In this document: positions 1 to 9,125 of the stretch, one piece after another
How the letters are laid out: each line of letters opens with the position of its first letter
Position numbering within the stretch: position 1 is the stretch's first letter
Source of the DNA: Haloarcula litorea
Lineage (GTDB): Archaea > Halobacteriota > Halobacteria > Halobacteriales > Haloarculaceae
DNA length: 64,000 bases
Assembly: GCF_029338195.1 (NCBI RefSeq)
Contig: NZ_CP119781.1
Location: 1 to 64,000, forward strand
Reading direction: 5' to 3'
Position numbers and translations under genes: made by a program
The notes under the pieces: generated by a model
Told to the model about the DNA's origin: nothing
The model's database searches: none
What the model saw: only the letters and a program-made list of their open reading frames with translations

Positions 1-190
1 GGCATCGAGCCGCTAACTCGGCGTCCAACCGTTCGTCGAGGTGCGTGATCGTAAGAACGTTGCCGACCTTGGGCGGACGCGGATCCACGAGAACACGCAC
101 GCCCTGCTTTACTTCAGCGTTGTCGATGACACTGAGCGGTCGAACGCGACGCCGAGGCAGAGGCGTCTAGCAACGTCGTCGGTCGCTTTT
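1..190 (-). other. possible partial, degraded coding segment at window edge
   Basis: On the minus strand one frame gives protein-like text (VKQGVRVLVDP, then GNVLTITHLDERLD) running off the left edge, and the neighbouring frame upstream gives another protein-like stretch (VDSLGVERVKATDDVARR). A frameshift near position 150 would join them. I do not recognise the family. Nothing else convincing is seen between 190 and 390. Confidence 0.25.
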
Positions 191-392
191 ACGCGCTCGA
201 CACCAAGTGAGTCAACGTTCTATCCTGCCGCGTAGGAGTCGGGTGATTCGGGGGTGGTTCGTGACCGTTTGAGGTGCTCAGTCGAACGCCAGAAGAACTC
301 GTCGACGTCGTCGAAGGCTACTCATCGCGTCCTTCGAATAAGGAACAGTAGTCATCACAAGAGGCGGATTTGGTTGGACGGTTGTCCTCAAA

Positions 393-675
393 TTACTCCT
401 CAAGTCGGCGACGACGCTCTTCGAATTCCTCCTCGGAGAGCTCTCCACGAGCGTACCGGGAACGTAGCGTCGACAGTGCAGTATCCGTATGAGTTTGCTC
501 ATTAGCCGGGGTACGCCCGTGTGTAAACCCCATAGCCAACAAGAAGCACACTCAGTAGAATGAGTGACCAGAGAAGTGGCCACCAGCCGAAGCCACCCAT
601 TCCGCCGCCCATTCCACCCATCCCACCGGAGTGACCACTGCCGGCCTGTGCTGTGGCGATCCCAGTAAATGCACT
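393..675 (-). pseudogene. SHOCT-domain membrane protein, frameshifted
   Basis: The minus strand encodes a Gly/Met-rich linker (GGMGGMGGGMGG), one membrane segment (WWPLLWSLILLSVLLVGYGVY) and, in another frame, a C-terminal SHOCT motif (RYARGELSEEEFEERRRRLEE) ending at 393. This is the usual layout of short haloarchaeal SHOCT proteins, which are small oligomerising membrane proteins of unclear role. The two parts are separated by one extra base in a CCCC run near 510. A second shift near 670 separates a possible signal sequence (LAVLLAP). I infer a decayed gene or sequence error. Confidence 0.6.
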
Positions 676-782
676 CACTGGATGGAGCCAACAGTACCGC
701 GAGCGATTGTGGTTGTTAATTTGGAGGTCACGGTGCAGATTGTTCCGGACGGGATATCGCAGTAGCGGTCGATTCGCCTGCG

Positions 783-1772
783 TTATGGAGTGTCTCGGAG
801 GAACTCCTCGGCGTCAGGGCAGGCGTGCTCCCGGTGCCAGCGGAAGTGATCGCCTGTCGGTAGCGGGGATCAGCAACGTCGCCAGCAGCGAACACCCCAT
901 CGACGGCCGTCTGGGCTGTGGGCCGCCCAGCGTCGTCCGTCTGCGTGAAGACGTAGCCGCTCGTCCCGTTCGACGCCGGTGCCGTCGAGGAACTGCGTGT
1001 TCGGCGTGTGGCCGACGCCGTAGAACACGCCGCCGACATCGACGGTCTCCCGTTCCACGTCGACTCCGGACTCGGCCTTCTCTCTGGGATAGCCCTCGGG
1101 ATGGGACACGAGCGTGGCGCCGGTAACGCCCTCCGCTTGCGAGCCGTGGATAGCTTCGAGTTCCGTGTTCCAGCGGAACCGAATGTCGTCGTGTTCGCGA
1201 GCACGGTCGGCCATGATCTCGGACGCACGCAGCTCCTCGCGGCGGTGAACGACCGTCACGGAGTCGGCGAACTTCGTGAGGAACAGCGCCTCCTCCATGG
1301 CGCTGTCGCCGCCACCGACGACGAGCACGTCGTCGCCGCGGTGGAACGCGCCGTCACAGGTCGCACACGTCGACAGCCCGTGCCCCATCAGGTCGTCTTC
1401 GTTCTCGGCGCCGACCCAGCGCGCGCTCGCGCCGGTCGCGACGATCAGCGACCGCGTGTAGACCGTGTCGCCGGTCGACAGCGATAGCTCCAGCGGCTGG
1501 CCGTCCAGGTCCGCGTCCTCGATGCGACCGTGTTCGAACTGCGCGCCGAACTGCTCGGCCTGCTCTTTGCCGCGCTGGACGAGGTCCATGCCGCCGACGC
1601 CGTCGGGGAAGCCAAGATAGTTCTCGACGTCGGTCGTCAGCGTGAGCTGGCCGCCAGGCTCGTCGCCCTCGAGGACGAGGGGGTCGAGGTCGGCCCGCGC
1701 AGCGTAGACCGCCGCTGAAAGGCCGGCTACTCCCGAGCCGGCGATAACGAGGTCGTGGATATCCTGAGTCAT
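783..1772 (-). pseudogene. trxB: thioredoxin reductase (NAD(P)/FAD), two frameshifts
   Basis: Flavoprotein that would pass electrons from NAD(P)H to thioredoxin. Visible are the N-terminal FAD-binding GSGVAGLSAAVYAA, the redox-active CATC followed by DG (about residue 137), the NADP-binding GGGDSAMEEA, and the second FAD motif DGVFAAGDVAD. The last lies in a second frame after a shift near 955, and the C-terminus (DAEEFLRDTP, stop at 783) lies in a third frame after a shift near 826. Each shift is repaired by one extra base. The start abuts the stop of the upstream thioredoxin at 1773, so the two form a thioredoxin/reductase pair. If the shifts are real, about the last 85 residues including FAD contacts are lost. 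Confidence 0.85.
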
Positions 1773-2132
1773 TTACTCGGTGTAGGTCTCGATGAGCGTT
1801 CGGAGTTGGTCTTCGCCTTGGAGACCGACAATTTCCTCGACCTGTTCACCATCGGCGAACAGGATCAGCGTGGGAACGCCCTGAACGCCGTAGGCAGCAG
1901 CGAGCTGCTGGTTGGCGTCGACGTCAACCTTTGCGACGGTCGCGTCGGTATCGGCGGCGAGCGTCTCGACAGTCGGTTCGAGCATCTGGCACGGCCCACA
2001 CCAGTCGGCGTAGAAGTCCGTGAGGACGACGTCGTTCTCTGCGACGATGTCGTCGAGCTCGGACTGCCCGTCGACGTGGAGCGGTTCATTTGTGGACGCG
2101 GTGCCAGCGTCGGATGCAGTATCAGTTGCCAT
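1773..2132 (-). CDS. trxA: thioredoxin
   Basis: About 119 residues with the thioredoxin fold and active site WCGPC (DFYADWCGPCQMLEP), the cis-proline region GVQGVPTLILF and an acidic N-terminal extension. It reduces protein disulfides in the cytoplasm, presumably recycled by the reductase encoded next. The ATG at 2132 is preferred over a GTG three bases upstream. A TATA-like CTTAATTAG lies just upstream, with the shared motif AGTATTGTA further out at 2181-2188. It closely resembles the thioredoxin at 18.7 kb (shared stretches such as WCGPCQMLEP and DANQQLAA.YGVQGVPTL), which indicates duplication within the island. Confidence 0.93.
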   Translation of the reverse strand: MATDTASDAGTASTNEPLHVDGQSELDDIVAENDVVLTDFYADWCGPCQMLEPTVETLAADTDATVAKVDVDANQQLAAAYGVQGVPTLILFADGEQVEEIVGLQGEDQLRTLIETYTE

Positions 2133-2178
2133 CACCAGTACGTATGCACCAGCGCTAATTAAGGGTTTTGGGAGATAT

Positions 2179-2190
2179 ATACAATACTAC
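2179..2190 (-). promoter_or_regulatory. shared sulfur-island operator motif (trxA-trxB)
   Basis: AGTATTGTA on the minus strand, about 20 bases upstream of the TATA-like CTTAATTAG of the thioredoxin operon. One of about ten copies of RGTATTGTRY found ahead of genes of this island. Confidence 0.6.
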
Positions 2191-2292
2191 CCAATACAGC
2201 CCATCACCCGAAATACCGATCGGAACCCGAGACCGCGCAAAATTCTGCTCCCGATGGGAGTCTTAGAACCAGAGATAGAGAGAAGTAGAGCG

Positions 2293-2697
2293 TTAGCTTT
2301 CGGCTGCAGGAGCCGCAGTTTCGGTTTGTTCGTACTTGGTTTCGAACTCCTGGATAAGCTGCCCCATCTTCGCGTACCAGTCGTTGAGCAGGCGCTGCAT
2401 GTCATCGGCGATCTTGGAGGGGTCAGTCGGCGAGTAGACGTGGTAGTAGCCACCCTGGTCGTAGTTGATCTGGTCTTTCTCGATGAAACCGGTCTGCAGC
2501 AGCCGTTGGACGGCACGGTAGGCCGTTGAGCGCTCACGATCGACTGCGTCGGCGATCTCGTCGACGGTCAGCGGTTCTTCGGCCTCGACGAGCGCCTGGA
2601 AGCACTCCTTGTCGAGCTCTTTTAGGCCGTGGAAGCACTCCAGCAGCCCCTCGCACTCCACGCCACTGCGGAGTTGTTCAGACATCGAATCTGGCAT
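2293..2697 (-). CDS. winged-helix transcriptional regulator (TrmB/MarR-like)
   Basis: About 134 residues. A helix-turn-helix (LTVDEIADAVDRERSTAYRAVQRLLQTGFI) and wing (YYHVYS) are followed by a helical tail QRLLNDWYAKMGQLIQEFE. The same architecture and nearly the same tail occur in the regulator at 19.2-19.6 kb, so they are paralogues. It lies between the TauE operon and the thioredoxin operon and has its own promoter (CTTATAAC near 2731). The ATG at 2697 is chosen from the TATA distance; 2685 is possible. I infer that it controls the surrounding sulfur genes through the RGTATTGTRY motif and perhaps itself. The ligand is unknown. Confidence 0.8.
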   Translation of the reverse strand: MPDSMSEQLRSGVECEGLLECFHGLKELDKECFQALVEAEEPLTVDEIADAVDRERSTAYRAVQRLLQTGFIEKDQINYDQGGYYHVYSPTDPSKIADDMQRLLNDWYAKMGQLIQEFETKYEQTETAAPAAES

Positions 2698-2747
2698 TAG
2701 TATCACTGAGTCGTAGGGGCTGTGCGGTTATAAGATTTTTGTATGGA

Positions 2748-2763
2748 TTGCACAATTTCGTGC
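2748..2763. promoter_or_regulatory. variant operator with dyad GCAC-N6-GTGC
   Basis: TTGCACAATTTCGTGC reads AAATTGTGC toward the regulator gene, a variant of the island motif. It also forms a short dyad (GCAC...GTGC) about 20 bases upstream of the TATA box CTTATAAC. Autoregulation is an inference. Confidence 0.45.
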
Positions 2764-2806
2764 TATAGTGGACTGAGAACCGATGATGAGACTCCGCGGC
2801 AGAGAG

Positions 2807-3802
2807 TTACGTCGCCGAAAGCCGGCACCAGAAGCCAGTGTTGTCGTCGCGAAGCTCGCACACCGCAGCCAACAGGATCGCACCACTCACGACGACGGTC
2901 GCGCCGAAGATGAGCACGATACTCACGGTGTTGAGTACGCCGATGTCTAAGGCGGTGCCGACGCGTTTGGCGGCGACAGCGACGCTACCTGCGAGTAGCA
3001 TCGTCGCGAAGTACCCCTTAATGTCGTCCTCGTCGACGAGGTTCGAGACGCCCGCGCCGATGCGCGCACCGAGCGCGCTGCCGGCGAGCAACGTCGCCAC
3101 GACGGGAATCGCGACGAACCCGTCCCGGGCGTAGACGAACGCGCCGAAAGCACCCGAAATCGTGATTTGGAGGATGTCCGTCCCGACGGCGATGGCAGCC
3201 GGTACGCCCAGCCCGTACATCATCGCGGGCATCAGCAAGAAGCCCCCGCCGACGCCTAGGAGCCCGGAGAGGATACCGACGACCAGTCCGATGCCGAAGA
3301 TGATACTCGCCGACACACGGACGTCACCGCGGAGCGTCACCATCGGCGGGATTTCCAGTGCCTGCACGCGCTCTGAGAGGTCGACGCTCGTCGAGGACGT
3401 CCCCGTAGCGCGGGCGTCGCGCAGCGTGAACAGGCCAACTGTTGCGAGCAGGCCGACGTACGCGACGCTGATGACGAGGTCGGCGTTGCCTGCCGCGTGG
3501 AGGGCGTCGACGACGCGCTTGCCGGCTTCGATGCCGAGCGTCATCGCGACGGTCATGATGACTGCGAGTTTGTAGTCGACGTGGCCGTGGTCCCGGTGGC
3601 GGAGCGCGCCGATGACGCTCGTCCCGAACACGAACGCGAGCCCGCTACCGACGGCGACCCGCGACGGGTAGCCCATCACGAGGAGGGCGGGCGTGACAAG
3701 GAACGACCCGCCCATCCCGAAGAATCCGAACAGGATACCGATGAGCAGCCCGAATCCGACAAAGAAGCCAACGAGCAGCAGACTCATCCCAAGCAGTTCC
3801 AC
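2807..3802 (-). CDS. sulfite exporter TauE/SafE family permease
   Basis: A 331-residue polytopic membrane protein with the two repeated glycine-rich signatures of the family: FGMGGSFLVTPALL near the N-terminus and GVGGGFLLMPAMM in the middle. The family exports sulfite, sulfoacetate or related sulfur anions, and the neighbours (thioredoxins, TusA, rhodanese) make a sulfur substrate likely. It follows a 49-residue membrane protein by 3 bases on the same strand, so the two are probably one operon read from a promoter near 4.0 kb. It is full length and intact. Confidence 0.88.
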   Translation of the reverse strand: MELLGMSLLLVGFFVGFGLLIGILFGFFGMGGSFLVTPALLVMGYPSRVAVGSGLAFVFGTSVIGALRHRDHGHVDYKLAVIMTVAMTLGIEAGKRVVDALHAAGNADLVISVAYVGLLATVGLFTLRDARATGTSSTSVDLSERVQALEIPPMVTLRGDVRVSASIIFGIGLVVGILSGLLGVGGGFLLMPAMMYGLGVPAAIAVGTDILQITISGAFGAFVYARDGFVAIPVVATLLAGSALGARIGAGVSNLVDEDDIKGYFATMLLAGSVAVAAKRVGTALDIGVLNTVSIVLIFGATVVVSGAILLAAVCELRDDNTGFWCRLSAT

Positions 3803-3805
3803 AGC

Positions 3806-3955
3806 TTACTCACCTCCGAGCGCTCGCTTCACGTTCGGACCGAGCGCCTTCGTAACGACGCCGTAGCCGACGTGGAGGACCATCGCTTCGAGCAACACGG
3901 CGCCGATCAGTCCAGCTGCTTGTACGGTCGAAGGGAGCGACAGCGTGTCGATCAT
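3806..3955 (-). CDS. small single-span membrane protein (DUF7512-like)
   Basis: A 49-residue protein, MIDTLSLPSTVQAAGLIGAV at its start, with one hydrophobic helix containing a conserved-looking acidic residue (VLLEAMVLHVGYGVV) and a basic tail. Similar tiny proteins sit beside TauE-type exporters in other haloarchaea, as far as I recall the DUF7512 group. The stop lies 3 bases before the exporter start, so co-translation and a stabilising or regulatory role in the exporter are plausible inferences. Confidence 0.75.
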   Translation of the reverse strand: MIDTLSLPSTVQAAGLIGAVLLEAMVLHVGYGVVTKALGPNVKRALGGE

Positions 3956-4053
3956 CTCCGCGCCCCACCTCCTCGAGACAGATTTGTGCGAATCATACTT
4001 TTCTGCACATTCACCCGTAGCCGACAGCGTGTATTAACGCTTTTGGGACGACT

Positions 4054-4063
4054 GCACAATACT
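4054..4063 (-). promoter_or_regulatory. shared operator motif (TauE operon)
   Basis: AGTATTGTGC on the minus strand, about 20 bases upstream of a TATA-like GCGTTAATAC, roughly 100 bases before the small membrane gene at 3955. Confidence 0.6.
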
Positions 4064-4185
4064 ATTTCCGGTAGTGCTCCATAACTTATCGATGCAACAC
4101 GAGTAGGTAAACAGCAAAGTGAGGGTGCGGAGGAAATCGTAGATACCGTCGAAAGAGAGGGAGAGAGCTTTCGACAGTTCAGTTA

Positions 4186-5450
4186 TCAATCGGATGCCGC
4201 AGGCGCGGGTGGCTCGTGAGTACCGAACTCGGGATGGGTCTCCTCCATCCAGAGATACACCACAGCGCCGGACACGAACATCAGACCAGCGGTCAGATAA
4301 AACGCGGCTTCAACGTTCACGAACTCCATCGAGAATCCGATCAGGACCGCGCCGACGGCGTAGCCGGAGTCCCGCCACATCCGGTAGACGCCCATGCCCG
4401 CCGAGCGCCACGTCGGATGGGCTGCGTCGCTCGGGACCGTCATTAGGTTGGGGTACAGCAGCGCCATCCCTAGACCGGAGACGCCAGCCAGCACGGCCCA
4501 CGGGAGGTAACTATCGACGAGCACCATCCCGAGGACGCCTGCGCCTGCGAGGAACATCCCGGCGATGACGGGCGGGCGGCGACCGATGCGGTCCGCGAGC
4601 CCGCCGGTCGCAATCTGGAGGAAGTACATCGCGCTGTGGACCCCGACGATGACCCCGACCGCTGCGATACCGAGCCCTTGGCTCACTAAATAAAGCGGGA
4701 CGGCAATCCAGAACAGCGTGTCGACGAAGTTCTCGATGTGGCCGGCCTGCGCCGCTGCGAACAGCGTCCGGTCGCCGTACGTCGCGCGCTTCAGCACCTC
4801 ATCAACGGGAGGTTCGCGTCGTGATGGTCGTCGTCACCCTCGACCTGCGCATACTGAACGGTTTCCTTAATCAGGAAGATCGAAATGAGGAACGCCAGCA
4901 CGACGACGACGCCGAGGAAGTAGAACGGTTCAGGCCGTAGACTCCACTGGCCGGCGATGACGCCCGTGACCCAAGCGCCGACGGCGACGCCAGTGTAGCC
5001 GAACGCCTCGTCGATGCCGACCGCAAGACCGCGCTGGTCGGGACTTGCGAGGTCGATCTTCGCGTTGATCGCCATACTCCAGGTCAACGCCTGGTTGATT
5101 CCCAGCAAAATGTTCCCCACCGTGATCCAACCCCAGCTCGGGGCGAAGATGAGAATAATCGGTAGAGGAAGCGCTGTTGCCCACCCAGCGATGAGGACGG
5201 GTTTGCGACCGTACTCCTCACCCCACTTGCCGGCGTAGAGATTGAGGATCGACTTCACGACGCCAAAGGACACGACGAAGGAGCCGATCACGAGGAACGA
5301 CTCGACGCCGAGGACGTCCTCCCCCAGCACGGGTACGACGGTCCGTTCGGAGCCGATTGTCAGCCCAGTCGCGAAGACGAGCAGGACGTGCAGCGAGAAC
5401 TGCCCGAGGTGTTCGCGGATTCCTTGTTCGAGTTCAGTTGTCGTAATCAT
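4186..5450 (-). pseudogene. MFS transporter, split by one frameshift
   Basis: Two overlapping frames together give one 12-helix major facilitator. The N-half (5450 to about 4795) has the family loop GKWGEEYGRKP between helices 2 and 3 and the C-half has GGLADRIGRRP, the matching motif of the second domain. The junction reads ANLPL then, one base later, EVLKRATYGDR, so one missing base near 4795 explains the break. The start at 5450 is 32 bases after the PiT permease stop, making it the last gene of the long minus-strand transport operon. Substrate unknown; sulfur anion or efflux by context. Two half-transporters cannot be excluded. Confidence 0.8.
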
Positions 5451-5482
5451 TGGTTCTTGAGTTCAGTAGGTTCATTTGTGGG

Positions 5483-6658
5483 TTACAGTAGGAGGAACGC
5501 AGTGCCGTACGCGAGCGCGAACGAGAGGAGGAACGACCCTGCCCACGCCCCAACTGTCAGGAGAATTTTTCTGGCATCCACAGCTTCCCGACCACCAACG
5601 GCGGCACCGCTTCCGATGATGGCGCTGACGACGATCTCGTTGAACGAGACCGGGACGCCAAGCAGCACTGCCAGCTGGGCGATCAAGAACGACGGCACGA
5701 GCGCCGAGATGGAACGCCGCGGGCCGAGCGACGAGTAGTCCTGGGCGAGCGACTTAATCATTCGCGGCGCTCCCGTCCACGAGCCGACAAGCATTCCAAG
5801 GCCGCCGCCGACGAGCACGGCGAACGTCGAAACCATCCCGACCTCGTCGAGCAGCGGCAACAACGGCCCGACGGCGAGCCCGACCTGGCTCCCGCCCGCG
5901 GAGAACGCCACGAGTGACCCGAGCGCCAGCAGCACCCTCCGCAGGCCGCCGCGTTCGTCACGGCTGACGTCCCACCAGACGACAGCCGCGACGGCCAGCG
6001 CTGCGAAGCCGGTAATACTGACTGCCGAGGTGAGCCCGTCAACTACGAGCACCTGCTGTCCGAAACCGCGGAGTGTTCCTGACGTGCCCCCCTCACCCAG
6101 GAAGCTGAACTGGACGTTCATAAGGACGGCTCCGACAAGGCCGGCGAGGACAGGAATGCTGTACCGCTCGGGGACATCGGGACGCGGGAGGAGGCTCGCG
6201 ATTGTGAACGCGATACCACCACCGACGAACGGCGTCAACATCCAGACGGCGGCGATCTGGCGGTACTTCGGCCAGACCGGCGTGCCACCGAGGGCGAGGC
6301 CGACACCGATGACGGCGCCGGTCACGGTGAACGCCGTCGCGATCGGATAGCCGGTCGTGATACCGACCGCCATCAGCCCCGCGCCCAACACGAGCACGAG
6401 GATGACGCCGGCGATCGGCAGGCTGATGCCGCCGACGAGGCCGCTCCCGATGGCTTCCGAGACGTTCCCTCCCTGCGTGACGGCGCCGGCGAAGCCGAAC
6501 ATGCCGACGAGGAACGCAGCCCGCATCGTCCCGATGGCGTTCGCGCCGACAGCAGGGGCGTACGGTGTTGCGCCGCTCGAGCCGGCGCCGATGACCCACG
6601 CCATGAACAGGCTGGCGAGCGCTGCACCGACGAAGAGGGCGATGAGAGCGGGGTCCAT
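5483..6658 (-). CDS. PiT-family anion permease
   Basis: A 391-residue membrane protein with the duplicated PiT signature: GANAIGTMRAAFLVG in the first half and GSWTGAPRMIKSLAQDYSSL plus VSFNEIVVSAIIGSG in the second. PiT proteins are mostly phosphate/cation symporters, but the relative CysP of Bacillus carries sulfate or thiosulfate. Here it sits between a YeeE/YedE thiosulfate-type transporter and an MFS carrier downstream of a rhodanese-type gene, so a sulfur oxyanion is a reasonable alternative to phosphate. Intact and full length. Confidence 0.8.
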   Translation of the reverse strand: MDPALIALFVGAALASLFMAWVIGAGSSGATPYAPAVGANAIGTMRAAFLVGMFGFAGAVTQGGNVSEAIGSGLVGGISLPIAGVILVLVLGAGLMAVGITTGYPIATAFTVTGAVIGVGLALGGTPVWPKYRQIAAVWMLTPFVGGGIAFTIASLLPRPDVPERYSIPVLAGLVGAVLMNVQFSFLGEGGTSGTLRGFGQQVLVVDGLTSAVSITGFAALAVAAVVWWDVSRDERGGLRRVLLALGSLVAFSAGGSQVGLAVGPLLPLLDEVGMVSTFAVLVGGGLGMLVGSWTGAPRMIKSLAQDYSSLGPRRSISALVPSFLIAQLAVLLGVPVSFNEIVVSAIIGSGAAVGGREAVDARKILLTVGAWAGSFLLSFALAYGTAFLLL

Positions 6659-6667
6659 AGAAGTGAG

Positions 6668-7096
6668 TTAGTCTGCGCCCGTTACGGCGGTGTCACGTGC
6701 CTGGCTGCGGCTCCGCCAGTAGCCCTGGGCGTACGCGCCGAGGAACATCCCGGCGAGCGCCCAGAGAATCGTGATGTTGCCGACACCGAGGCTTGCGTAC
6801 GCGGCGCCCGGACAGATGCCGGACAGCCCCCAGCCGACACCGAAGACGGCGCCGCCGACCAGGACGTTCCGGTCGAACGGTTTCAGGCGCCGCTCGTAGG
6901 GGTCACCTGTAAGGGGTGCGGCATCCCGGATCCGTGGCAGCAGCGCGAACGCGACCCCGGAGACGATAGCGGCCCCGAACATCACGAACGGGAGGCCGAA
7001 ATCGTCGAACTGGAGGAAGTTCAGCACAACCTCTGGCCGCGCCATGTGGCTGAACCCGAGCCCGAACCCGAACACGATGCCGCCGACGAAGATCAA
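6668..7096 (-). CDS. YeeE/YedE (TsuA-type) transporter, C-terminal half
   Basis: About 142 residues, mostly helical membrane, with the family motif GWGLSGICPGAAYASLG carrying the cysteine typical of the second YeeE/YedE repeat. TsuA members import thiosulfate through relayed cysteine contacts. The natural N-terminus seems to be SDRHPLFKPLIFVGG, but the codon where ATG is expected (7124-7126) is ACG, so initiation must use the TTG at 7096 or an unusual start. The upstream half overlaps it. Loss of the ATG could be mutation or sequence error. Confidence 0.82.
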   Translation of the reverse strand: MIFVGGIVFGFGLGFSHMARPEVVLNFLQFDDFGLPFVMFGAAIVSGVAFALLPRIRDAAPLTGDPYERRLKPFDRNVLVGGAVFGVGWGLSGICPGAAYASLGVGNITILWALAGMFLGAYAQGYWRSRSQARDTAVTGAD

Positions 7097-7118
7097 CGGC
7101 TTGAACAGCGGATGGCGG

Positions 7119-7679
7119 TCACTCGTGGCTCACCCCCAGCGCGGCGACGACCTGTGCGGTCCCGATGGCGACGGTCAGGAACGTCACCACCCCGATCAGC
7201 GACGTCTTCGAGGCCGAACCGACGCCACAGACGCCGTGCCCGGACGTACAGCCCTTGCCGATTCGGGTTCCGATGCCGACCAAGATGCCGCCGAGGAACA
7301 GCCGCCACGGCTGCACCTCTGTCATCCAGAGCGTCACCCCGGCAACCTCGTACAGCTGGCCGGTCGTCCCGGGTTCGTACAGCGAACTCGTGACCAGTCC
7401 GGACTGGAACGTCGCCGCGAACGCCAGCCCGCCGAGGATGATGCCGGCCGTGAACACGACCCGCCAGTCACGCGAGCCGACGTACTGCTGGAAGCGGGAC
7501 TGGTCGGACACGTACGACAGCGTCGACTCCAGGAACGTACTCGCCCCGGCTGGGATACCCGTCCCGATGTAAATCAGAACGGTGCCGAGCCCGACGAGCA
7601 GTCCGCCGACGGCGTACCGACTAATCCCGTTCGGGAACAGGTCGGCGGCCGTCTGGAGCAGTACTGGATCAGTGACCAT
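7119..7679 (-). CDS. YeeE/YedE (TsuA-type) transporter, N-terminal half
   Basis: A 186-residue membrane protein with the diagnostic motif GIGTRIGKGCTSGHGVCG, whose two cysteines correspond to the thiosulfate-relay cysteines of TsuA. Together with the next gene it rebuilds a complete two-repeat transporter; haloarchaea often encode the halves separately. Its start lies 8 bases after the stop of the rhodanese/hydrolase gene, so uptake and cytoplasmic sulfane-sulfur handling are co-transcribed. Confidence 0.88.
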   Translation of the reverse strand: MVTDPVLLQTAADLFPNGISRYAVGGLLVGLGTVLIYIGTGIPAGASTFLESTLSYVSDQSRFQQYVGSRDWRVVFTAGIILGGLAFAATFQSGLVTSSLYEPGTTGQLYEVAGVTLWMTEVQPWRLFLGGILVGIGTRIGKGCTSGHGVCGVGSASKTSLIGVVTFLTVAIGTAQVVAALGVSHE

Positions 7680-7687
7680 CGGCGTCG

Positions 7688-8877
7688 TTAGTCACCCGCG
7701 AGCGAGTCTTGGCTGGCTGCGCAGTTGTTCGGCCCGAGTTCGAGCGTGAACGCTTCCTCGTCATCGACGGCGTTCTGTCCGAGGTTCGTCGCGATGATGT
7801 CCTCGTAGTTGGCCGGCCGCGGTGGCGTCCGAGAGGATCAGCTCGACGAACTCTTCCTCGTCCATCGTGAGCGCGTCCATCTCGTCGACGAGCTCGCCGA
7901 TGGGGGCGGTGTAGGTGCCGTCGGCAGCGGGCTCGGCGGCGTCGCTGAAGTGGGCCCCGCCGACGAGCGTGTCGTCGGGCAGGGAGAGGACGCGCTCCTG
8001 CAGTGACTCGTAGAGCATGCTCGCGGCCTCGGGGGCGCCGTCGTCACCCTCCTCGAGGTCCGGGCGGGCGACGCTCTCGACGAACAGCCCGTCGCCGGTC
8101 GCGAGCAGGCTGTCGTCGACGAGGTAGGAGGTCATCCCGGTCGTGTGGCCGGGCGTGTAGACCGCCTCGATGGTCGCGTCGCCGACCGTGAAGGTGTCGC
8201 CGTCCGCGGCCGTGGTCAGTTCGTCCGCGTACGTGACGCCACGGTCGACGGCGGCCTCGGGGATGACGCCCTCGACGCCCTCCGCGTCCAGATTCCGCAC
8301 GCCCGAGATGTGGTCGGCGTGAACGTGCGTGTCCAGCGCGTACTGCAGGTCGACGCCGAGGTCGTCGGCGTCGTCGAGGTAGCGGTCGGTGAACGCCCGC
8401 AGCGGGTCGATAATCGCGGCTTCGCCGTCGTCGTAGAGGAGGTAGCCGAGACAGCCCGAGGAGGGGCGCTGGTACTGGAGGAGCGTGCCGGCGCCGTCGT
8501 AGCGCTCTACCTCGACGGCCTCGTAGATACTCGCCCAGCCGTTCATCCCGTCCTCGAGGTGGTTCACGTCGTAGCCGCGCTCGGCGAGCGTGCCCGCGAC
8601 GAACTCGCTGGCGCCGCCCTTCGCACACAGGACGGTCACTTCGCGGTCGTCGGGGATCTGCTCGAGGACGTCCTCGTCGATGTCGTCCTCAAGGAACTCG
8701 AAGTACGGGATGTTGATCGACGTGACGTTTTCGCCGTCGATACGCCACTCCTCGTAGTCTGATTGCACGCGCGTCGAGGAGTGTGACGTCCTCGCCGGCG
8801 TCGATACGATCCTTCAGCGTCTCCGGGTCGACGGTTTCGACATCGGCATCCGGAGTCGGGAAGTCATCGGCGTTCAT
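7688..8877 (-). pseudogene. rhodanese plus metallo-beta-lactamase (persulfide-dioxygenase-like) protein, two frameshifts
   Basis: The N-terminus (MNADDFPTPDADVETVDPET) begins a rhodanese-like domain with its cysteine in VTVLCAKGGASEF. It is followed by a metallo-beta-lactamase domain with DTHVHADHISG, the HxHxDH metal motif, and TPGHTTGM. The C-terminal tail (YEDIIATNLGQNAV ... NNCAASQDSLAGD) resembles family ends. The three pieces are in different frames, with shifts near 8772 and 7826, each fixable by one base. ETHE1-type proteins oxidise glutathione persulfide and rhodaneses move sulfane sulfur. First gene of the long transport operon. Confidence 0.85.
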
Positions 8878-8938
8878 GTTGTGCAGTCGTTTCTACTGGG
8901 TGGACGTACAAAAGCATTTGCATAGAAGTTCCCCAACT

Positions 8939-8948
8939 ACACAATACT
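8939..8948 (-). promoter_or_regulatory. shared operator motif (rhodanese/transport operon)
   Basis: AGTATTGTGT on the minus strand about 62 bases before the ATG at 8877. Confidence 0.6.
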
Positions 8949-9080
8949 GACCCGAGGTATAGACGGCCTGTTTTCCCTCAACCGCCCGGAATAAGGCATA
9001 TAGGCCGAAATGTAGAGGGCCTCCCGCTATCGGGTTGTTGGAGTATTCCCAAGAACCGACAATCTTTTACTTGGGTGGAG

Positions 9081-9104
9081 GGTATTGTGCGATAGCTCCA
9101 ATAC
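9081..9104 (+). promoter_or_regulatory. shared operator motif, dyad form (tusA-dsrE operon)
   Basis: GGTATTGTGC at 9081-9090 is followed by the inverted half CAATAC at 9099-9104, giving GTATTG-N11-CAATAC. It lies between a TATA-like CTTTTACTT (about 9066) and the tusA ATG at 9126, so the position is downstream of the TATA box, unlike most other copies. Confidence 0.6.
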
Positions 9105-9125
9105 AGACAAACGGAGCAGATAACC

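Noticed and set aside
278-691. 137-residue open frame over the SHOCT region
   Set aside because: The frame reads the membrane and SHOCT motifs out of register; the real pieces lie in the other two frames.
8044-8628. 194-residue Arg-rich open frame opposite the hydrolase domain
   Set aside because: It is a shadow of the real minus-strand gene in another frame, with no family features.
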